Below are positions 46,004 to 55,774 of a stretch of 64,000 nucleotides of DNA, one piece after another; positions within the stretch are counted from its first letter, which is position 1; each line of letters opens with the position of its first letter. Location: the NCBI RefSeq assembly GCF_002838065.1, contig NZ_PIZU01000006.1, forward strand, positions 62,001-126,000, written 5' to 3'. This stretch comes from Mycobacterium hubeiense. GTDB lineage: Bacteria > Actinomycetota > Actinomycetes > Mycobacteriales > Mycobacteriaceae. The translations under genes were made by a program, and so were the position numbers. The notes beneath the pieces were generated by a model, which was not told where the DNA came from, did not search any database, and saw nothing but the letters and a program-made list of their open reading frames with translations.

Positions 46004-46019
46004 TCGAATGTATGTTCGA
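46004..46019 (-). promoter_or_regulatory. LexA (SOS) box of imuA'-imuB
   Basis: TCGAAT-GTAT-GTTCGA matches the SOS palindrome at 11 of 12 specific positions. It lies about 40 nt before the imuA' start. A -10-like TACATT lies inside it on the minus strand (46012-46007). Confidence 0.82.
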
Positions 46020-46130
46020 TGCCTTGAGTAAACACCTGCCCACCGACACCGGTCAAGCGAGGTGCGGCGCTGGGTGCCCCACGTTAGAGTTCCCCCTGTT
46101 GACCATCGGGGGACACGTAAAGGACGCACC

Positions 46131-46412
46131 ATGACGTCAAGTCGTTTAGCTCGTCGGCTCGCCCTCACGGCGGGCGGCGCCGCGATCATCGGGATGGTTT
46201 CGTTGACCGCGGCGTGCGGTGAAGCCGAACAAGCCCCCGAGGAAACCACGCCCACCACGACGACGACGACCACGACGACGACCACGCCGCCGCCCCCACC
46301 GCCGGTCGAGCCCACCGAGAAGGCTCCGCGCATCGATCCGGGCGGGCCCAACCCGTTCTCGCCGACGGTGCATGCGCCTCCGCCCCCCACCGCCGTTCCG
46401 GGACACCACTAG
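46131..46412 (+). CDS. Small Thr/Pro-rich lipoprotein
   Basis: A 93-residue secreted lipoprotein. A signal peptide with paired Arg at the N-terminus ends in the lipobox LTAAC with the Cys at residue 29. A low-complexity stalk of about eleven threonines and seven prolines follows, and a short PNPFSPTVHAPPPPTAVPGHH end. The ATG at 46131 has AAGGA upstream. The Thr/Pro-rich part is a typical O-mannosylation target in mycobacteria, which is an inference. It lies 12 bp from the S53 peptidase gene in the same direction and probably shares its transcript. No function is known. Confidence 0.75.
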   Translation: MTSSRLARRLALTAGGAAIIGMVSLTAACGEAEQAPEETTPTTTTTTTTTTTPPPPPPVEPTEKAPRIDPGGPNPFSPTVHAPPPPTAVPGHH

Positions 46413-46424
46413 CACCGAGCCGGC

Positions 46425-47999
46425 TTGCGCGCCGTCTCGCGTCATCGGCTGCTGGCACTCATCGCGGTCGGCGTCCTCGCGCTGGGCGCCGACGTTCGGG
46501 TCACGCCGCACACCTCGGCGGTGATCGGCGGTCCGTACGCGTTATTGCTCGGCGCCTCAACGGATCTCGGGCCTGCCCGCAGCGGTCCGGTTCAGCTCAC
46601 CGTCGCCCTGCATAACACGTCACGACCCGACGGACTGATCAACTGGGCACGCGACCACGCCATGTCGGTGCGCTGGCGGCCCAGCGACGAATGGGCGATC
46701 GTCGAGGGCGCGCCCGACGCCGTCGCCGACGCGTTGGACGTCGACATCCACGACTACCGTGGCAGGCGCGGTCAGGTGTTCTACGCGTCTCCGCTGCAGC
46801 CGTCGGTGCCCGAGCAATTGCGCAGCGAGGTCACCGAACTCGGCCGAATCCTCGGCTACACGCCGCACCGGATGGCGCGGCCGTCGATCCTGCCGCTGGA
46901 CGTCCCAGACCAGGGGTTGACGCCTGATGCCTTGCTGACGACCTACAACGCGCAGCGGCTCGCGGCCGAGGGCTACACCGGTAAGGGTGCCACGATCGTG
47001 ATCTTCGCGTTCGACGGCTACCGTCAGGAAGACCTCGACATGTTCGCGACCACTTTCGGATTGCCCACCTTCACCCCGATCCTGGTCGGCGGCCAGCCCG
47101 GTGAACCGCATGGTGAGACCATCATGGATCTCCAAGTCGCACATGCCATTGCGCCGGATGCCCGCAAGGTGGTGATCAATGCCCGGCCGACGGTGGAGGG
47201 TGACGGCGCGTACGAAAAGATCGGGCAGCTACTGGAATCGGCCGATCGGCAGTTCCCCGGCGCGGTGTGGAGTTTTTCGATCGGCTGGGGTTGCGACAAG
47301 CTTCTGACCGCCGCCGATCTGGCCCCGGTGCGTTCGGCGTTGGCCACCGCGCAGTCGCATGGAACCACGGCCTTCAACGCCAGCGGCGACCTCGCCGGCC
47401 TGGAATGCAAAGGCGGACAAGACTGGTCGTCCCCGCCCGGACGCGACGACATCGGCTTGGATTCCGTCGCCTCGCTGCCCGAGATGACGAGCGTCGGCGG
47501 CACCACACTGTCCACCGACGCCGGCGGTGGATGGTTGGCGGAGCAGGCGTGGTTCGATGTGCCGCTGTCTCAGGGCACCGGCGGTGGGGTGTCGGCGCTG
47601 TTCGACCGGCCGGACTGGCAGCGGGACGTATCGCAGGACCGCCGGTTGACTCCCGATGTGTCGGCCGTCGCCGACCCCTTCACCGGCGTCAAAATCGTGT
47701 TCGGACAAAAGATTCTGGTCGGTGGCGGCACCTCGCAGTCGGCACCGATCTGGGCGGGGCTGACGGCGGTGATGAATCAATATCTGGTCGAGCGCGGCGG
47801 ACGCCCCCTCGGGGCGATCAACCCGTTGCTGTACCGGATGGCCGCCGGCGCGCCGCTGCCGGGATTTCGCGATGTGACGCTCGGCGGGAACGCGGTTGGC
47901 AACGCCGGGCCCGGCTACGACGCGGTGACCGGACTGGGCACACCGAACGTCGACAATCTCGTCCGGAATCTGCTCGTCCTGCAGAAGGCGGCGCAATGA
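46425..47999 (+). CDS. Secreted S53 (sedolisin) serine-carboxyl peptidase
   Basis: A 524-residue pre-pro-peptidase. An N-terminal hydrophobic segment (about residues 8-25) is followed by a pro-kumamolisin activation domain (about 45-155) and then the catalytic S53 domain. The catalytic set is visible as Glu231 and Asp235 (GETIMDLQVA), the oxyanion Asp322 (NASGDLAG) and Ser437 (GGTSQSAPIW). These enzymes are acid-active endopeptidases. A late Asp-rich Ca-site segment (ITTDV-like) is not clearly intact. The TTG start at 46425 has a poor ribosome site; coupling to the lipoprotein gene is likely. Confidence 0.85.
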   Translation: MRAVSRHRLLALIAVGVLALGADVRVTPHTSAVIGGPYALLLGASTDLGPARSGPVQLTVALHNTSRPDGLINWARDHAMSVRWRPSDEWAIVEGAPDAVADALDVDIHDYRGRRGQVFYASPLQPSVPEQLRSEVTELGRILGYTPHRMARPSILPLDVPDQGLTPDALLTTYNAQRLAAEGYTGKGATIVIFAFDGYRQEDLDMFATTFGLPTFTPILVGGQPGEPHGETIMDLQVAHAIAPDARKVVINARPTVEGDGAYEKIGQLLESADRQFPGAVWSFSIGWGCDKLLTAADLAPVRSALATAQSHGTTAFNASGDLAGLECKGGQDWSSPPGRDDIGLDSVASLPEMTSVGGTTLSTDAGGGWLAEQAWFDVPLSQGTGGGVSALFDRPDWQRDVSQDRRLTPDVSAVADPFTGVKIVFGQKILVGGGTSQSAPIWAGLTAVMNQYLVERGGRPLGAINPLLYRMAAGAPLPGFRDVTLGGNAVGNAGPGYDAVTGLGTPNVDNLVRNLLVLQKAAQ

Positions 48000-49192
48000 G
48001 CACCGGCAACGACGGCGTGCCCACCATGGAGTGCAGGGTGTGCCAGACCGATGTCCCGGCGGGCACGTTCTGTGGACTCTGCGGTGCGTTCCTGACGCCG
48101 CAACGCGGAAACGGCCCAGACTGGTTGCGGATCAGGGCCTTTGGCGCCGCTCCCGGTGAGCACCTGCTGCGGCTGTCGGTGACCAGCTCGCTGTTCCCGC
48201 AGCTGCCGCAGCGCTCCCGATCGACCTTCCTGGTCGGATTGCTCGTGCTGTTGGCGACGCTGGGCGTCTTCACGCTGCTGCGACTGCCCGCCGCGCTGAT
48301 CGCCACCGCCGCGCTCGGACTGCCGCTGTTGTTTCTCATCTATCTGCAGGAGTCCGACGCGTTCCGCGACTTCCCGAGGCGGGTGTTGGCGCTCACCGCA
48401 GCGCTGGGCGTCGGGCTCGGCGTCGGGTGGGTGTTGTTGACCGGCACCGACTTCGCCGACTCCTACGACATCCCGCTGGGTGACCAGATCAGCGAGGTCC
48501 ACCTATTCCAGCACGGGCTCGGCGTGCCGATCGGCGGGTTGATTCTCATGCTCGTACCCACCTTGGTGGTGCGACTGCTCCGCTCGCCGGATCGAGAAAC
48601 GTTGGACGGCTTTGTCATCGGCGCACTCGGTGCGCTCACCTTTACCGCAGCCGCCACGCTGGCCCGACTGGCACCGCAGCTCAGTGCCGGGATGGTGGAC
48701 CGCGCCCGCCCCATGGCCGGGATCATGGTCGAAGCCGGAATCCGCGGCGTCGCAGTGCCATTGACCGCAGCGGCAGCAGGTGGCCTCATCGGTGCGGCGC
48801 TGTGGTTCAGCCGGCCGCCGAGCAAGGCGCACCAGCACCCCGGCTACGTCCGCATCGCGCTGGCGTTGTTCGGGCTCGCGGTGCTGGCGATCTACGCCGG
48901 GCTCGGATTGGTCGACGTGGCACGGGTGCCGCAGATGCTGCAGCTGGCAATACATCTCGCCGTCGCGCTGTTCGCCTTGCTCATGCTGAGGGTCGGATTG
49001 CACCTGGCGCTCCTGCACGAGGAGCATGACGAGATACACGCCGACGAGCCGTTGCTGTGTCCGCACTGCGGGCACGTCGTGCCCGATATGGCGTTCTGCC
49101 CGGCGTGTGGGGTGGCCACCCGCGCATCGTCGCGGTCATCACGTGCTGCTCGTCGCCAGACGCGGCCGCAGCGCAGAGTCGACGGCACATGA
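47996..49192 (+). CDS. Multi-pass membrane protein with terminal zinc ribbons
   Basis: A 398-residue protein of unknown function. A CxxC...CxxC zinc-ribbon-like N-terminus (MECRVCQTDVPAGTFCGLCG near residue 10-29) is followed by about eight hydrophobic segments (residues 75-345). A second ribbon (LLCPHCGHVVPDMAFCPACG) and a basic tail close the chain. It starts in an ATGA overlap with the S53 gene. Both ribbons are probably cytoplasmic. The central part resembles PrsW-like or rhomboid-like membrane proteases only in length and topology; I cannot find their catalytic motifs. Function unknown, but coupling to the peptidase gene suggests a joint process. Confidence 0.7.
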   Translation: MSTGNDGVPTMECRVCQTDVPAGTFCGLCGAFLTPQRGNGPDWLRIRAFGAAPGEHLLRLSVTSSLFPQLPQRSRSTFLVGLLVLLATLGVFTLLRLPAALIATAALGLPLLFLIYLQESDAFRDFPRRVLALTAALGVGLGVGWVLLTGTDFADSYDIPLGDQISEVHLFQHGLGVPIGGLILMLVPTLVVRLLRSPDRETLDGFVIGALGALTFTAAATLARLAPQLSAGMVDRARPMAGIMVEAGIRGVAVPLTAAAAGGLIGAALWFSRPPSKAHQHPGYVRIALALFGLAVLAIYAGLGLVDVARVPQMLQLAIHLAVALFALLMLRVGLHLALLHEEHDEIHADEPLLCPHCGHVVPDMAFCPACGVATRASSRSSRAARRQTRPQRRVDGT

Positions 49193-49914
49193 CCGCGCCG
49201 TCGACGTGGCCGGGCTACGCGGTTCCGCCGGGGACATACACGGCGCCGCCGGTGCGGCGTACGTCGCCAGCCCGGCTGGTATTGATCTGGGCTGTCGGCG
49301 TTTTGGTGGTGGCCGGGGTGCTGGTCGCGGTGTCGGCAGAAATGAGTGACCCACCCGCACGGTACGTGTGCCCGCCGGACTGCGGCCGTCCACCGATGGG
49401 TGAGCCGGTGGCGACCAACCCCTCGTTCACCGCCCCCGACGGCACCTTCTCGGTCTCGTATCCGGCACCGGGGACGGCATATGAGATCACCACCGACGCC
49501 GACGGGGTGACGGCGGAGTTTGTCGGCGGCGACGGCGGCACCATGCAGTTGTTCAGTCAGCCCGCGAATGGACGGCCGCCGGAAGACATCGCCCGGCAGC
49601 TGGTCGATGAAACCTATCCCGACGCCCAGACTGTCTACGAGATTCCCAATGCGATGGTGGGCTATCAACCGGGATTCGGGATGGTGGCTGACACCTGGCC
49701 GCAAGCGGCCACCGGCAGCTATACCCGAATGCGGCTGGTGGTGATGGTCGCGGTGAAGAACGACCGTGCGCTGATCGCCGCCGCGGCGGGCCCCTACCGC
49801 GAGTTCGGACCCGACTTCGGCTCCGGCAAGCCGTCGGGCGCGAACCTTCAGCTCGCGCTGGACATGGGCAAGTACGTCAACAGTTTTCGCTGGCGGGGCG
49901 ATCCGCCGCGGTAA
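49189..49914 (+). CDS. Single-pass membrane protein, unknown
   Basis: A 241-residue protein. A proline-rich cytoplasmic N-terminus of about 30 residues is followed by one membrane segment (about 31-53). An extracellular domain then starts with a Cys pair (VCPPDC) and has a beta-rich core (FTAPDGTFSVSYPAPGTAYEITTDADG). It starts in an ATGA overlap with the zinc-ribbon gene and so is the last gene of the S53 cluster. I do not recognise a family beyond general similarity to mycobacterial membrane-anchored proteins of the LpqN/DUF type. Function unknown. Confidence 0.65.
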   Translation: MTAPSTWPGYAVPPGTYTAPPVRRTSPARLVLIWAVGVLVVAGVLVAVSAEMSDPPARYVCPPDCGRPPMGEPVATNPSFTAPDGTFSVSYPAPGTAYEITTDADGVTAEFVGGDGGTMQLFSQPANGRPPEDIARQLVDETYPDAQTVYEIPNAMVGYQPGFGMVADTWPQAATGSYTRMRLVVMVAVKNDRALIAAAAGPYREFGPDFGSGKPSGANLQLALDMGKYVNSFRWRGDPPR

Positions 49915-49920
49915 GAGCGT

Positions 49921-49971
49921 TGACATCACGAAATGTTGTCATTGACAAATGTCATCATTCGCTGTTGTACT
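49921..49971 (+). promoter_or_regulatory. Operator dyad and promoter of the SDR/diiron/BVMO/MerR operon
   Basis: TGACAT (49921-49926) pairs with ATGTCA (49949-49954), and inside lies the odd palindrome TTGTCA-T-TGACAA (49936-49948). The promoter has TTGACA at 49942-49947 and TGTACT at 49966-49971 (18-nt spacer), ending 6 nt before the GTG at 49978. The dyad covers the -35 element. Confidence 0.6.
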
Positions 49972-49977
49972 CGATGA

Positions 49978-50814
49978 GTGCCGGGCATTTTTGGGACGTC
50001 CAACAAGCGCAGCCACCTGGCGGCGGCGGTGGTCACCGGAGCGGGCAGCGGGATCGGCTCGGCGTTCGCCGTTGAGCTCGCCCGCCGCGGCGGACGCGTG
50101 GTCTGCAGCGACATCGATGATGCTGCCGCGCAGCGCACGGCCGCCGAGATAGCCGCCAACGGTGGCGACGCGATCGCGGTGCACTGCGATGTCTCCCGTA
50201 TCGATGACGTGGAATCGCTTGCAAAGCAAGCGCAAACGTGGTTCGACGGTCCGCCGTCGTTGGTGATCAACAACGCAGGCGTCGGCGCGGGCGGCCAACC
50301 GATCGGCGAGATTCCGTTGGAGGACTGGTCGTGGGTGTTGGGCATCAACCTGTGGGGCCCGATCCACGGCTGCCACGTGTTCACACCGATGCTGCGCGAG
50401 GCGGGATACGGCGGCATCATCAACGTCGCATCGGCGGCGGCCTTCGGCGCCGCGCCGGGGATGGCCGCCTACAACGTCAGCAAGGCCGGGGTGTTGTCGC
50501 TGTCTGAAACCCTGGCCGCCGAACTGTCGGGCACTGGGGTCAACGTCACGGTGCTGTGCCCGACGTTCGTCAAGACCAATATCGTCGAATCGGGCCGAAT
50601 CAGTGAACAGTCCACGCAGCTCGCCACCCGGCTGATGCGCTGGACCGGTTTCTCCGCCGAACGCGTCGCGCGCATGTGCCTGGACACCAACGACCGCGGC
50701 GGCCTGTACTGCATGCCGCAGCCTGATGCCCGGATCGGTTGGGGCATCAAGCGTTTCACGCCGGGAATGTACACCCGCGTCGTCGGCCTCGCGGCCCGCA
50801 ACACCATCGGATAG
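49978..50814 (+). CDS. Short-chain dehydrogenase/reductase
   Basis: A 278-residue classical SDR with the nucleotide motif VTGAGSGIGSAFAVELARRGG near residue 19, NNAGVGAG near 92, and YNVSKAGVLSLSETL with catalytic Tyr/Lys near 163. The start is GTG at 49978, 6 nt from a -10 element. It is the first gene of a four-gene operon with a diiron protein, a flavin monooxygenase and a MerR regulator. A role in oxidation of a lipid or terpenoid-like alcohol or ketone is a guess from the partners. Confidence 0.88.
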   Translation: MPGIFGTSNKRSHLAAAVVTGAGSGIGSAFAVELARRGGRVVCSDIDDAAAQRTAAEIAANGGDAIAVHCDVSRIDDVESLAKQAQTWFDGPPSLVINNAGVGAGGQPIGEIPLEDWSWVLGINLWGPIHGCHVFTPMLREAGYGGIINVASAAAFGAAPGMAAYNVSKAGVLSLSETLAAELSGTGVNVTVLCPTFVKTNIVESGRISEQSTQLATRLMRWTGFSAERVARMCLDTNDRGGLYCMPQPDARIGWGIKRFTPGMYTRVVGLAARNTIG

Positions 50815-50823
50815 GAGGACGCC

Positions 50824-51744
50824 ATGGCGATAGACATGGACGCGATGCTCGACAAGATCAAGGACCGCCAGTGGGCCCTGGCCGACATCGACTGGGACGC
50901 ACCGGGTGCCGAGCTGATCACCGACGAGCAGCGGCCGCAACTGAAGGCGTTCATGGCCGACCTGTGCTGGATCGAGAACATCGGCGCCCGCGGGTTCGCC
51001 GCCTTGGCCAAGAAGGCGCCGACGCCGACGATCGCGGAGATCTACCGCTACTTCCACGCCGAGGAGCAGCGCCACGCGAAAGCCGAACTGGCGCTGATGA
51101 AGCGGTGGGGCATGCTGGAAGACGGCGAAGTCCCCGAACCGAACGTCAACATCCGGCTGGCCATCGACTGGCTGGACCGCTGGGCGGACGACATGCCGCT
51201 GTCGCTGCTCGGCACGGTGATCCCGATGCTGGAGGTCGCCCTGGACGGAGCGCTGCTGAAGTTCCTGCTCGACGAGGTTCATGATCCGGTGTGCCACCAG
51301 GTCTTCGAGAAGATCAACAACGACGAGTCACGCCACCTCGTCGTCGATTTCGAGGTCCTCGACATGATCGGGCACGCGAAGATCCGACGGTTGGTGATCG
51401 ATTTCGTCGGCCATCACGCCACTCCGGGCCTGATCGTCGGCGCGATCACAGGCGCACCTCTGATCAACAGGATCCGCAACGAGATCGTCGCGATGGGCAT
51501 GGAACCCGAGCGGCTGTACAAGGCCGTGAAGCGATTCAAAGAACTCGGCGATCAGGGCGAAAACACTTGGCGGGTACCGACATACCGATTCCTGCGGCGC
51601 TACGCCGGCGTGGTCACCAACCCCCGCCATCCATACCACCTCCTCGCCAACTCGATGGTCTGGGTCTCCGACCGCTACCCGCGGCAGCTGCTGCCCAAAG
51701 TTCCGAGCTGGGTCAAAGAAGTGACCCACGAGCCGGCGGCCTGA
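50824..51744 (+). CDS. Ferritin-like diiron protein, unknown
   Basis: A 306-residue all-helical protein. Two helix motifs fit a diiron site: EIYRYFHAEEQRHAKAE near residue 74 (ExxxxH, with EExRH) and INNDESRHLVVDFEVLD near 166 (DExRH). They recall ferritin-like or AurF-like N-oxygenases. I cannot assign a family for certain. The ATG at 50824 has AGGAGG at 50813-50818. It sits between the SDR and a Baeyer-Villiger-type monooxygenase gene, so a joint oxidation pathway is plausible. Its metal and substrate are not known. Confidence 0.65.
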   Translation: MAIDMDAMLDKIKDRQWALADIDWDAPGAELITDEQRPQLKAFMADLCWIENIGARGFAALAKKAPTPTIAEIYRYFHAEEQRHAKAELALMKRWGMLEDGEVPEPNVNIRLAIDWLDRWADDMPLSLLGTVIPMLEVALDGALLKFLLDEVHDPVCHQVFEKINNDESRHLVVDFEVLDMIGHAKIRRLVIDFVGHHATPGLIVGAITGAPLINRIRNEIVAMGMEPERLYKAVKRFKELGDQGENTWRVPTYRFLRRYAGVVTNPRHPYHLLANSMVWVSDRYPRQLLPKVPSWVKEVTHEPAA

Positions 51745-51745
51745 C

Positions 51746-53239
51746 GTGCCCGCCCGCGTATACGACACCCTCATCGTCGGCGCCGGATTCACCGGCATCG
51801 GCGCGGCGATCAAGCTGACCCAGGCCGGCGTCGACGACATCGTCATACTCGAGCGCGACGAGCGGGTGGGCGGAACCTGGCGCGACACCACCTATCCCGG
51901 TGCGGCGTGCGACATTCCGTCGCTGCTGTACTCGTTCTCGTTCGTGCCGAACCCGACGTGGTCGCGGGCCTACCCGCCGGCAGAGGAGATCCGGCGGCAC
52001 ATCGAAGCCATGGTCGACCGATACGGCCTGCGGCGCCACCTCAGGTTGGGCGTGGAGCTCACCGGCCTGACGTTCGACGAAGCCGAGGGCGTGTGGATCG
52101 CCAACACCAAGGGCCGCAAACGGTTCCGTGCCCGCACGGTGGTGCTGGCGTCGGGCCCGCTCCCGGATTCCAGCTTCCCCGACATCCGCGGTATCGACAG
52201 CTACCAAGGACACAAAATCCACAGTGCGCGATGGGATCATGACTACGACTTCACCGGCAAGCGCGTCGCGGTCATCGGCACCGGCGCCAGCGCCGTGCAG
52301 ATCGTGCCCGAGCTCGTCAAGCAAGCCGAGTTCGTCAAGGTGTTCCAACGCACCCCGGGGTGGGTGCTGCCGCGCCTGGACATCGCCATGCCGCCCATCG
52401 CCCAAGAGTTGTTCGCGAACGTCCCTGCGGTTCAACAGCTTGCCCGCGAGGCGCTGTTCTGGGGACACGAGGCCAGCGCCACCGCGCTGGTGTGGCACAC
52501 ACCGCTGACATCGCTGGTCGCGCGGCTGGGCAAGGCGCATCTGCGCATGCAGGTCAAGGATCCGTGGCTGCGACGACAACTCACCCCCGACTTCGCCCCG
52601 GGGTGCAAGCGCATGCTGATCTCCAGCGACTATTACCCTGCGCTGCAACGCGATAACTGCAAACTCATCGCCTGGCCCATTGCGACGCTGAGCCCGGCCG
52701 GCATTCGCACCAGCGACGGAGTCGAGCACCACCTGGACTGCATCGTGTTCGCCACCGGCTACGACGTGCATCTGACCGGACCGCCGTTCCCCGTCACCGG
52801 ACTGGGCGGGCGCTCCCTGGCCGAGGAGTGGGCGCACGGCGCGCAGGCCTACAAGAGCATCAACGCGCACGGCTACCCGAACCTGTTCTTCATGACCGGG
52901 CCGAACTCCGGCCCCGGGCACAACTCGCTGCTGGTCTACGTGGAAGGGCAGCTGGACTACGCCGTCAAGGGCATCACCACAATCCTCGGCAACGACCTGC
53001 GCTATCTGGATGTGCGCGAGGATGTGCAACGTCGCTACAACGACCGCATCCAGGCGCGGCTCGCCAAGACGACGTGGATGTCGGGGTGCCGCAGCTGGTA
53101 CCTGACCGCCGACGGGTTCAATGCGGCGATGTATCCCGGATTCGCCACGCAGTATCTTCGACAGATGCGGGACTTCCGATTCGGGGACTACGAGGCGATC
53201 GAACGCGACGCGCGTCGCGCCGTGTACGCGTCGGGCTGA
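51746..53239 (+). CDS. Flavin-dependent (Baeyer-Villiger type) monooxygenase
   Basis: A 497-residue FAD/NADPH monooxygenase. The N-terminal FAD motif is IVGAGFTGIGAAIKL near residue 6, the Baeyer-Villiger fingerprint FxGxxxHxxxW(D) appears as YQGHKIHSARWD near 152, and the NADPH motif GKRVAVIGTGASAVQ comes after it. It would insert oxygen into a ketone or oxidise a heteroatom. The GTG at 51746 follows the diiron gene's stop by one base. Compare Rv3083-like mycobacterial monooxygenases; substrate unknown. Confidence 0.88.
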   Translation: MPARVYDTLIVGAGFTGIGAAIKLTQAGVDDIVILERDERVGGTWRDTTYPGAACDIPSLLYSFSFVPNPTWSRAYPPAEEIRRHIEAMVDRYGLRRHLRLGVELTGLTFDEAEGVWIANTKGRKRFRARTVVLASGPLPDSSFPDIRGIDSYQGHKIHSARWDHDYDFTGKRVAVIGTGASAVQIVPELVKQAEFVKVFQRTPGWVLPRLDIAMPPIAQELFANVPAVQQLAREALFWGHEASATALVWHTPLTSLVARLGKAHLRMQVKDPWLRRQLTPDFAPGCKRMLISSDYYPALQRDNCKLIAWPIATLSPAGIRTSDGVEHHLDCIVFATGYDVHLTGPPFPVTGLGGRSLAEEWAHGAQAYKSINAHGYPNLFFMTGPNSGPGHNSLLVYVEGQLDYAVKGITTILGNDLRYLDVREDVQRRYNDRIQARLAKTTWMSGCRSWYLTADGFNAAMYPGFATQYLRQMRDFRFGDYEAIERDARRAVYASG

Positions 53240-53240
53240 G

Positions 53241-54122
53241 ATGTCCGCCAGCAGGCAGTCACGCCCACAGGCCGGCCCGATCGGCGCCATCCTGGCGAAC
53301 CTGCGCCGGCAGTCACGCGACGTCGTCGAGAACGCGGTGTCGCAGTTGTTCGACGCGGCCGTGCGCCAGTCGCACGGCACCGAAGGCTCCGGCGAGTATC
53401 GCATCGAGGAACTGGCGCGGCTCGCGGGCACGACGACGCGCAACATCCGCGTGTACCGCGACCGCGGGCTGCTGCATCCGCCGCTGCGTGTCGGTCGGCT
53501 GGCCCTCTACAACGACACCCATTTGACGAGGCTGCGACTGGTGACGTCGTTGCTCGATCGCGGTTACAACATCGCGCACGTGCACGAGATGCTCAACGCC
53601 TGGGAGCAGGGCAACAACCTCGCCGACGTGCTGGGGCTGGAATCGGCGATCGTGGGGACGTGGGCGGCGGAGAAGCCCGAGACCATGGCGCTTTCCGCGG
53701 CGCAGGGGCTGATCGACGACGAGGCGGCCTTCGACCGGCTGGTGGCAATCGGGCTGATCCGCATCGACGGCGAGAACGCAACGGTGTTGCGGCCCAAGCT
53801 GATCGAGGCGTTCAACGAGATGCGTGGCTACGGCGTCAGCTTCGACACGTTGATCGACATTCACGAACAGGTGTTGCCGCACATCGACGAGATCAGCGGC
53901 ATCTTGGTGCGCGCCGGCGCCGAGCATGTGCTGCAGCGCATCAAGCCCGGCGAAGCCTTGCCCGCCGATACCGAAGTCGCCGAACTGATCACCATGCTGG
54001 TGCGATTCCGGACGCAGGCGGTGGCGGCGGTGACGGGCACGCTGGCGCATTCGATCGAATCGACGATCGAATCGCTGGTGGGCGAACTACTCGCCGAACT
54101 CATCGAACAGTCCCGCGACTGA
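53241..54122 (+). CDS. MerR-family regulator with C-terminal sensor domain
   Basis: A 293-residue MerR-type regulator. After a 45-residue N-terminal extension comes the winged HTH (EYRIEELARLAGTTTRNIRVYRDRGLLHPPLRVGRLALYNDTHLTRLRLVTSLLDRGYNIAHVHEML). A long all-helical C-terminal domain of about 170 residues follows, probably ligand-binding. It starts one base after the monooxygenase stop and so is autoregulated if it binds the dyad at 49921. The HTH lies unusually far from the N-terminus for MerR. The longer open frame starting at 53121 overlaps the monooxygenase and is rejected. Confidence 0.83.
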   Translation: MSASRQSRPQAGPIGAILANLRRQSRDVVENAVSQLFDAAVRQSHGTEGSGEYRIEELARLAGTTTRNIRVYRDRGLLHPPLRVGRLALYNDTHLTRLRLVTSLLDRGYNIAHVHEMLNAWEQGNNLADVLGLESAIVGTWAAEKPETMALSAAQGLIDDEAAFDRLVAIGLIRIDGENATVLRPKLIEAFNEMRGYGVSFDTLIDIHEQVLPHIDEISGILVRAGAEHVLQRIKPGEALPADTEVAELITMLVRFRTQAVAAVTGTLAHSIESTIESLVGELLAELIEQSRD

Positions 54123-54145
54123 CCCTGCCGAGCAGACGCAGGCCG

Positions 54146-55702
<1,557 letters not shown>

Positions 55703-55708
55703 CGGTTC

Positions 55709-55714
55709 AGTCTA
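55709..55714 (-). promoter_or_regulatory. -10 element of leaderless guaA
   Basis: TAGACT on the minus strand (55714-55709) ends 6 nt before the GTG start. The same hexamer and distance are found at dnaE2. No good -35 element is visible, so confidence is limited. Confidence 0.5.
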
Positions 55715-55774
55715 AGGGCGGGGTCTTCGGCCTAAGAATGCCGCCGCCGTGGTGTCGACGTGCTGAAGTGGGTA

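Noticed and set aside
46243..46305. An ACG/ACC-rich stretch that looked like a short tandem repeat or CRISPR-like array
   Set aside because: It is only the threonine/proline run of the lipoprotein; there are no spacers and the unit is a codon.
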